From an uncultured Dysgonomonas sp. (lineage in GTDB: Bacteria; Bacteroidota; Bacteroidia; Bacteroidales; Dysgonomonadaceae), in contig USOX01000012.1 of the NCBI GenBank assembly GCA_900556485.1, positions 24,506 to 88,505 of the forward strand: a DNA stretch of 64,000 nt. Reading direction: 5' to 3'. The translations under genes and the position numbers were made by a program. Position 1 is the first letter of the stretch, and every line of letters starts with the position of its first letter. This document shows positions 59,068-64,000 of this stretch, one piece after another. Below the pieces are notes generated by a model. It ran no database searches. It was not told where the DNA came from and saw nothing but the letters and a program-made list of their open reading frames with translations.

Positions 59068-60363
59068 ATGGAAATTGTCATTATTTTAGCATTAATACTT
59101 ATAAACGGGATATTATCCATGTCAGAAATAGCATTGGTTTCGGCTCGTAAATCGAAACTCGAAACCGATGCAAAAAGAGGAAGTAAATCTGCCCAAACTG
59201 CATTCAAACTGGCAAACGAACCCGACAAATTTCTATCTACCATACAGATAGGGATCACACTGATAGGTATTATCACAGGATTGTATTCGGGCGAAGCCTT
59301 TGCTAAAGATGCTGCCCGCTTGTTTGAAGGGATCCCTGCTTTGCAGCCCTATGCACTGGCAATATCCAAAACCATCATTGTTATTGTTGTTACCTACCTG
59401 ACTCTGGTTTTCGGCGAACTTGTACCTAAACGCTTAGGCATGAGAATGGCTGAACGTATTTCGAAGCTGGTAGCCCAACCGATGAATCTGCTTTCGAAAA
59501 TCGCTGCCCCTATGGTTTGGTTACTTGCCAAGAGTACTTCATTTGTTATGAGGCTGTTCGGGCAAAGTGCTGTTGAGGATAATAAAGTAACAGAAGAAGA
59601 GATTATTGCTATTGTGAGGGAGGGCTTCGACAACGGGGAGTTAGAGGAGGTAGAACACGATATTGTAGAGCGTGTTATCAATCTGGGCGACCGCAATGTA
59701 GGTTCTATAATGACACACCGCAACGAATTATTGTGGCTCGACATTCACGACGACAACGACCGTATACGTGAGAAGGTACAACAGAATTTATTCAATGCTT
59801 ATCCTGTAATATCAAAAAAAGTAGATAATATACTGGGTGTTGTGTATCTCAAAGACCTGTTCGGGAATATATATAATGAAGACTTTTCGCTCGAAAAACT
59901 TTTACAACCGGCTAATTACCTCGACGAAAACCAAAGCGTATATAAAGCATTGGAACAGTTTAAAACTACCCGTTCCAAATATGGAATTGTAACCGATGAA
60001 TTTGGAATAGTACAAGGTATAGTAACCCTGAAAGATATTATGGAAGCCCTTATCGGTCAACTGCCCGAAATAGGCGAAGAGGAATATATCATTCAATTGT
60101 CGGATGGTAACTGGGCAGTAGACGGGCAATGTCCGTTTTATGATTTCCTTGATTTTTTCGACAAAGAATACCTCTCCACCGAGTATAACTACAATACACT
60201 AAGCGGACTGATCCTCGAAAAGCTGGAACATATGCCCAAAACCGGAGAGAGGCTCTCGTGGCAGGGATTCAACTTCGAAATCATCGATATGGATGGCGTA
60301 CGCATCGACAAAGTACTGGTCAGAGTAGATGAGGAAGAAGTAAGGAACGATTTGTTTGAATAA
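59068..60363 (+). CDS. CNNM/CBS/CorC-HlyC domain membrane protein (hemolysin family)
   Basis: 431 aa. The N-terminal CNNM (DUF21) domain (about 1-185) has transmembrane helices starting MEIVIILALILINGILSMSEIALVSARKSKLE and including TIQIGITLIGIITGLYSGEAF and VTYLTLVFGELVPKRLGMR. A CBS pair follows (about 205-325: VGSIMTHRNELLWLDIHD; FKTTRSKYGIVTDEFGIVQGIVTLKDIMEALIG), then a CorC_HlyC domain (about 340-425: GNWAVDGQCPFYDFLDFF). The family is involved in Mg/Co ion transport; the hemolysin name is historical. The neighbouring minus-strand membrane gene ends 6 bp after this stop. Confidence 0.9.
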   Translation: MEIVIILALILINGILSMSEIALVSARKSKLETDAKRGSKSAQTAFKLANEPDKFLSTIQIGITLIGIITGLYSGEAFAKDAARLFEGIPALQPYALAISKTIIVIVVTYLTLVFGELVPKRLGMRMAERISKLVAQPMNLLSKIAAPMVWLLAKSTSFVMRLFGQSAVEDNKVTEEEIIAIVREGFDNGELEEVEHDIVERVINLGDRNVGSIMTHRNELLWLDIHDDNDRIREKVQQNLFNAYPVISKKVDNILGVVYLKDLFGNIYNEDFSLEKLLQPANYLDENQSVYKALEQFKTTRSKYGIVTDEFGIVQGIVTLKDIMEALIGQLPEIGEEEYIIQLSDGNWAVDGQCPFYDFLDFFDKEYLSTEYNYNTLSGLILEKLEHMPKTGERLSWQGFNFEIIDMDGVRIDKVLVRVDEEEVRNDLFE

Positions 60364-60369
60364 TTTCAA

Positions 60370-61005
60370 TCATTCATCACCTACAAGAAAGTCTATATCT
60401 ATATCAAACTTTGTTACCAGCTTCAACAACCTGTTTGCCAGATAAGCCCAGATAAGAAGTACGGTCATACCTATACAGGTGAGCGAACCCACTATCAGCA
60501 CCAGCGAAATGCAAATACCATAACCAATCTGAGGCGAAGTAGCCTTCATTATCATTATCACTTGTATAACAGTGCATATCCCCCACCCGATAATAACATA
60601 GTTGAGATATTGAGGATAGAAAATATGAACGATCAATCCTCCTATCAGCCCCACAATGGTTGCTACTACATAGAGGGTGTAGCTTACACTGCTCGAATTG
60701 TATTCCAGATCGGACAATAGATTCAGCAGTGATTTTAACTGATTGTAAACAAGGAAAATAAAAATAGAACCTGTAGTTACCACCATCGAAATATCCTTCA
60801 TTATACTGTCCGACGGCTGGTTAAGCCCGAAGAAGTAAATCTCGTAACCATGATAGGCTATATAGCCGATGCCGATTTCGATACAACAGACCAGCATAAA
60901 TACAACCATATATATCCACACCAGAAAGTCGTCGAATCCGCCCTCGCTTTTTCGTATATACCTCAGTATTGCAAGTGCTATCAGTGAGATAAGTAATGCC
61001 CACAC
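60370..61005 (-). CDS. Hypothetical integral membrane protein
   Basis: 211 aa with about six hydrophobic helices (LLISLIALAILRY; FLVWIYMVVFMLVCCIEIGIGYI; MVVTTGSIFIFLVYNQL; YTLYVVATIVGLIGGLIVHIF; YVIIGWGICTVIQVIMIM; GICISLVLIVGSLTCIGMTVLLIWAYL). No family is recognised. It is convergent with the CorC/HlyC gene at 6 bp. It is the last gene with normal chromosomal context before the integrase region. Confidence 0.65.
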   Translation of the reverse strand: MWALLISLIALAILRYIRKSEGGFDDFLVWIYMVVFMLVCCIEIGIGYIAYHGYEIYFFGLNQPSDSIMKDISMVVTTGSIFIFLVYNQLKSLLNLLSDLEYNSSSVSYTLYVVATIVGLIGGLIVHIFYPQYLNYVIIGWGICTVIQVIMIMKATSPQIGYGICISLVLIVGSLTCIGMTVLLIWAYLANRLLKLVTKFDIDIDFLVGDE

Positions 61006-61031
61006 CAGAACTTTGCTCCAAGGTGTATATT

Positions 61032-61064
61032 TATCTTTGTAACATGAATCCTACAAAAAAGTGA
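61032..61064 (+). pseudogene. Promoter and first six codons of a possibly disrupted plus-strand gene
   Basis: TATCTTTG (61032-61039) is a full -7 element with a TTTG at 61012-61015 (a 16-bp spacer, shorter than usual). Five bases later ATG 61044 opens MNPTKK and then stops (TGA 61062-61064). A gene start with its own promoter but no body, just before integrase genes, could be a resident gene cut by element insertion. It could also be chance. Confidence 0.3.
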
Positions 61065-61341
61065 TTAAATGCGAAAAAGGATGAACCCGTTGATATTTAG
61101 CCTGATATGTAGTGGTTGTCCGAACCTGTCTTAATCCCAAAAGCGCAAAAACCAGTAGTTTTCGTTGCTTTTCCGTTACCAAATCATTACCTATTTTTGG
61201 TAGCGCAGAATGCGGCAAAATACTATCTATAAGGTTGAAATTTAACTGATTGTGCAAATCGATGCGATTCATGCCAAAATAATTTCCACACTTGGCACAT
61301 TGATACCTGACCGCCCATTTTTCATAACTCAAATTACTCAT
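61051..61341 (-). CDS. Hypothetical small protein with CxxC motif near the element boundary
   Basis: 96 aa: YQCAKCGNYFGMNRIDLHNQL near the N-terminus suggests a half zinc-binding knuckle (CAKC); the rest (LPKIGNDLVTEKQRKLLVFALLGLRQVRTTTTYQAKY) is basic and unrecognised. It is divergent from the first integrase gene (26 bp between starts). It may be a cargo or regulatory gene of the mobile element, a fragment of a resident gene, or spurious. Confidence 0.35.
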   Translation of the reverse strand: MSNLSYEKWAVRYQCAKCGNYFGMNRIDLHNQLNFNLIDSILPHSALPKIGNDLVTEKQRKLLVFALLGLRQVRTTTTYQAKYQRVHPFSHLITFL

Positions 61342-61366
61342 TTGAAAGTAATTTTAAAACTAAAAA

Positions 61367-62599
61367 ATGAGTGTTATGGCAAAAGAGTTAAAGGTATTAT
61401 TTTACCTGAAAAAGAATCAAAAGAAGAAAAATGACCTTTGTCCCGTTATGGGACGAATCCATGTAGGTAAAACAATGGCTCAATTCAGCCTGAAAATTGA
61501 TGCCGACCCAAAACTATGGGATGCTAAAGCTGGAAGACTAAAAGGGAAAAGCAGTTTTGCCAATGATGTAAATAAACAGATAGAAAAAGTAAACCTACTC
61601 ATCCACTCCCGCTATAACGAGGCATTACGCCTCGGACGGGATTTTACTGCTCTTGATTTGAAAACCATCGTGCAAGGAATTGCCAAGGCGCAGGAATCTC
61701 TTTGTGCCTATATGGCAAAAATGATTGATAAGTTTGCAGTCCGTGTAGGTAAAGATAGAGCCGTAAGTACATTGACAGGCTTTAGATATTACCATTCCTT
61801 ATTGGTCGAATTCCTCCAGAAGAAGTACAAACTGGATGATATTTCATTCAAAGCCCTGAACTATTCCTTTATTGAAGAATATGTCCATTATCTTCGTATT
61901 ACCCGAAAATTATCCGTAAGAACCACTGTCGGAGCTATCAACCGTATGCGGGAAGTTATATCAGATGCTATAGATGAAGGTATCATTGGCAAAGACCCTT
62001 TCTTCTCGTATGAGCTGGAATCCCCTGAAATAAAACACCGGAATATTAGCAGGGAAGAATTGGAAAAGATTATGGCGGAAGAATTTGACAATGAGATAAG
62101 AACAATTGTACGTGATATATTCGTATTCTCGACCTTCTGTGGGCTGGCTTATATTGATGTGAAGAATCTTACTTATGAAAATATAGTCAAACAGGAAGAT
62201 GGAAGCTATTGGATTATGACTCACCGCCAAAAGACCGGAAGTGCATCAAGTATCCGTTTAATGGAAATACCTCTTTCCTTGATTGAGAAGTATCGAAATC
62301 ATAAAACAGATGGGAAAGTATTTCCTGTGCCCGCTTATCCTGTTGTTCTTTATCAGCTTAAAAAGATTGATAAGCAATGTGGATTGAATAAGAATCTCTC
62401 GTATCATGTAGCCCGCCATACATTTGCCAGTTTAATTACCCTGTCTGAGGGAGTTCCGATTGAAACGGTCAGTAAAATGTTAGGGCATCAGGATATTACA
62501 ACTACACAAACGTATGCAGAAGTATCCACAGACAAAATCCTAAAAGATATTCTGGTATTATCGGAGAAAATAAATGGTAAGTACATTTTAATCAACTAA
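61367..62599 (+). CDS. Tyrosine recombinase/integrase, first of tandem pair (Bacteroidetes CTnDOT-like)
   Basis: 410 aa; Met 4 (MAKELKVL) is an alternative start. It has an N-terminal arm-binding domain (KVLFYLKKNQKKKNDLCPVMGRIHVG), a SAM-like core-binding domain (about 105-200: LTGFRYYHSLLVEFLQKKYKLDD), and a catalytic domain (about 215-400). The catalytic domain has the Lys region (MTHRQKTGSASSIRLMEIPL), HVARHTFASLITL (HxxR) and LGHQDITTTQTYAEV (His and the Tyr nucleophile). The usual first Arg is replaced in STFCGLAYIDV, as in IntDOT-type enzymes. It starts a mobile element that continues past the window. Confidence 0.93.
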   Translation: MSVMAKELKVLFYLKKNQKKKNDLCPVMGRIHVGKTMAQFSLKIDADPKLWDAKAGRLKGKSSFANDVNKQIEKVNLLIHSRYNEALRLGRDFTALDLKTIVQGIAKAQESLCAYMAKMIDKFAVRVGKDRAVSTLTGFRYYHSLLVEFLQKKYKLDDISFKALNYSFIEEYVHYLRITRKLSVRTTVGAINRMREVISDAIDEGIIGKDPFFSYELESPEIKHRNISREELEKIMAEEFDNEIRTIVRDIFVFSTFCGLAYIDVKNLTYENIVKQEDGSYWIMTHRQKTGSASSIRLMEIPLSLIEKYRNHKTDGKVFPVPAYPVVLYQLKKIDKQCGLNKNLSYHVARHTFASLITLSEGVPIETVSKMLGHQDITTTQTYAEVSTDKILKDILVLSEKINGKYILIN

Positions 62600-62611
62600 A
62601 AACAGAAAATC

Positions 62612-63916
62612 ATGCGAAGCACATTTAATATATTATTCTATATCAACAGGCTGAAAATAAAAAAGAATGGGAAATGCCCAATTATGGGGCGGATCACCAT
62701 TGATGGAAAGGTTGTACAATTTAGCGTCAAAGAAGAAATTGAGCCAAAATTCTGGAACCCAAAAGAAGGTTGTTGTTCGGGAAAGGGGAACGAATGCAAA
62801 CGCATCAACATCCGGCTGGAAGAACTCAAAACAGATATAGAACAATATTACCAAAGAGACATCGAACGTAGTGGATATGTCACAGCAGAGGGAATTAAAA
62901 ATGCTATTCAAGGCATAGGGACGAACGAGGTTACACTTCTGAAAGAATTTGGGCTGATGAAAGAAGAAATAAAAAGCAGCATAGGCATTACCCATGCTCA
63001 AAAGACTTATTACAGGTATGGAAACGCCTATAATGTAATCCGAGATTTTCTAAAATATAAATATGGTCTTGATGATATTCCGTTTTCCCGAATCAATAAG
63101 CAATTTATGGAAGATTATCATTTTTACCTGCTAACTGTCCGTAATTTCTCAACTTATACCATTCAGAATTATGTTCGCTTTTTGAAGCATACTGTCGAAC
63201 GGGCGGTCAATAAGGAAATTATCTATCGTAACCCTATCAGGCGGTTTTATGCTGATGGAAGAAAATCGTCCCGTCGTTGGATTTCAAGAGAAGACCTGAA
63301 TACGATACTAACAACACCCCACCCTGTAAAAAACGTAAATAAGGTTAGGAACTTATTTATTTTTGCAACGTTCACAGGGTTGGCCTATATCGATATTTAC
63401 AATCTGAAATGGTCTGATATTAGAACGGATAAAGACGGGCACACTTGGATTTTTAAAGAGAGGACAAAAACTACAACGGAATGCTATATTCCTCTGTTAG
63501 ACATTCCATTGTCTATTATAGACAATTTTAAGGGGAAGAAAAATACAGATAAGGTTTTCGACTTTTTCTGTTATACGACAATGAACAAACATCTTATGAC
63601 ACTTCAGGAGTTCTACAAGTTTAAAAGCCCTCTTACATTCCATATGGCCCGCCATAGCTGGGCTACCACAATTTGCCTGTCGAATGGTGTTCCGATTGAG
63701 ACATTGAGCCGGACTATGGGGCATAGAAGCATAAAAACCACCCAGATTTATGCAGAAGTAACCAATATGAAAATGGATGAAGATATGAGATTGCTGGAAA
63801 CCCGTATCGAAAATAAATATCAACTTCCCAATGCTGAAAATAAAACGGATGAATTACTTGAATTTGAGAAAAACAACATTGACCTTAGTAAATCAAAATT
63901 AGAAGAAGTGATATGA
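62612..63916 (+). CDS. Tyrosine recombinase/integrase, second of tandem pair
   Basis: 434 aa, 12 bp after the first integrase stop. Same architecture: NILFYINRLKIKKNGKCPIMGRITIDG arm-binding start, SAM-like domain (YRYGNAYNVIRDFLKYKYGLDD), and a catalytic domain with FATFTGLAYIDIYNLKW (first Arg position again Ala), RTKTTTECYIPLLDIPL, HMARHSWATTICL and MGHRSIKTTQIYAEV. The pair are related but clearly diverged paralogues. Tandem integrases of this type open many Bacteroidetes conjugative and mobilisable transposons; both may be needed for excision and strand exchange. Confidence 0.93.
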   Translation: MRSTFNILFYINRLKIKKNGKCPIMGRITIDGKVVQFSVKEEIEPKFWNPKEGCCSGKGNECKRINIRLEELKTDIEQYYQRDIERSGYVTAEGIKNAIQGIGTNEVTLLKEFGLMKEEIKSSIGITHAQKTYYRYGNAYNVIRDFLKYKYGLDDIPFSRINKQFMEDYHFYLLTVRNFSTYTIQNYVRFLKHTVERAVNKEIIYRNPIRRFYADGRKSSRRWISREDLNTILTTPHPVKNVNKVRNLFIFATFTGLAYIDIYNLKWSDIRTDKDGHTWIFKERTKTTTECYIPLLDIPLSIIDNFKGKKNTDKVFDFFCYTTMNKHLMTLQEFYKFKSPLTFHMARHSWATTICLSNGVPIETLSRTMGHRSIKTTQIYAEVTNMKMDEDMRLLETRIENKYQLPNAENKTDELLEFEKNNIDLSKSKLEEVI

Positions 63917-63936
63917 AAAAGATAATGTAAATAATA

Positions 63937-63982
63937 ATCGAAAAGTAGTCCACTTAGTAATTGAAAAGTATACCACTAAGTG
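63937..63982. repeat. Direct repeat GAAAAGTA(G/T)(T/A)CCACT, two units, 23-bp period
   Basis: TCGAAAAGTAGTCCACTTAG (63938-63957) and TTGAAAAGTATACCACTAAG (63961-63980) are near-identical units just after the second integrase gene. Spaced subterminal repeats of this kind are reminiscent of IS21-family ends or recombinase binding sites. The sequence stops too soon to decide. Confidence 0.5.
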
Positions 63983-64000
63983 TCTCGGCTGAGATTGGTT

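Noticed and set aside
1..64000. tRNA or rRNA genes
   Set aside because: I looked for T-loop and acceptor-stem patterns in the intergenic regions and found none; a short tRNA could still escape reading by eye, and a tRNAscan-SE run would settle it.

Overview
The window looks like chromosomal DNA of a Bacteroidales bacterium, and Dysgonomonas or a close relative is my best guess. The evidence is AT-rich sequence, many -7 promoter elements of the Bacteroidetes TAnnTTTG type, little sign of Shine-Dalgarno dependence, TonB receptors with carboxypeptidase-regulatory N-termini, lipoproteins with acidic export signals, and families typical of the order (DUF3836, DUF4890, DUF4421, BACON, YfbK-like vWA). 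The genus is inference. I saw no rRNA or tRNA gene and no CRISPR array.

Layout. 0-3 kb: the 3' end of a TonB receptor, a surface lipoprotein of the BtuG/DUF5074 type and a periplasmic binding lipoprotein, probably a cobalamin (or similar metal-chelate) uptake locus. 3-5 kb: an ABC-F ATPase behind a structured leader. 5-15 kb: housekeeping and small secreted proteins (acetyltransferase, PPi-dependent phosphofructokinase, lipoprotein, DUF3836, DUF4890, exported oxidoreductase, DnaE, thioredoxin). 15-21.4 kb: a secreted peptidase S74 protein, a Na/phosphate cotransporter flanked on both sides by copies of a structured non-coding element, ecotin, and a YefM-YoeB pair whose toxin seems to lack catalytic residues. 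21.4-29.1 kb: TonB receptor plus GH3 glycosidase with a divergent NrtR-type regulator, a beta-barrel protein and a MaoC hydratase.

29-43 kb holds the classical menaquinone pathway in two oppositely oriented blocks: menB-menC-menE on the minus strand (29.2-32.2 kb) and menF-menD on the plus strand (40.1-42.9 kb). Between them lie a frameshifted GxxExxY gene, an exported vWA protein, a BACON-LRR protein, DUF4421, an iron alcohol dehydrogenase and a MITE-like element of about 590 bp directly upstream of menF. One inversion would restore the menFDBCE order usual in Bacteroides.

43-46 kb: tandem duplicated YwqK-like lipoproteins, rnpA-yidD, and a terminator-ended non-coding stretch. 46-49.5 kb: two small cysteine-rich proteins and a tightly packed minus-strand operon (110-aa protein, 60-aa membrane protein, HTH/DnaD-like protein, DnaC-like ATPase, sigma-like protein) that resembles a phage or plasmid replication module without an integrase. 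50-61 kb: DJ-1/PfpI protein, lipoprotein, TonB receptor, one decayed and two intact GNAT acetyltransferases, a GlxA-type AraC regulator, CoA transferase, CorC/HlyC membrane protein. 61-64 kb: the start of a mobile element with two tandem CTnDOT-type tyrosine recombinases; its left boundary may have cut a resident gene just after its start codon.

The intergenic space is full of palindromic repeat families. The most distinctive is a GC-rich hairpin, with arms near CGCGCGATTGCATCGCG, found at seven places and in one copy carrying a compensatory base change.
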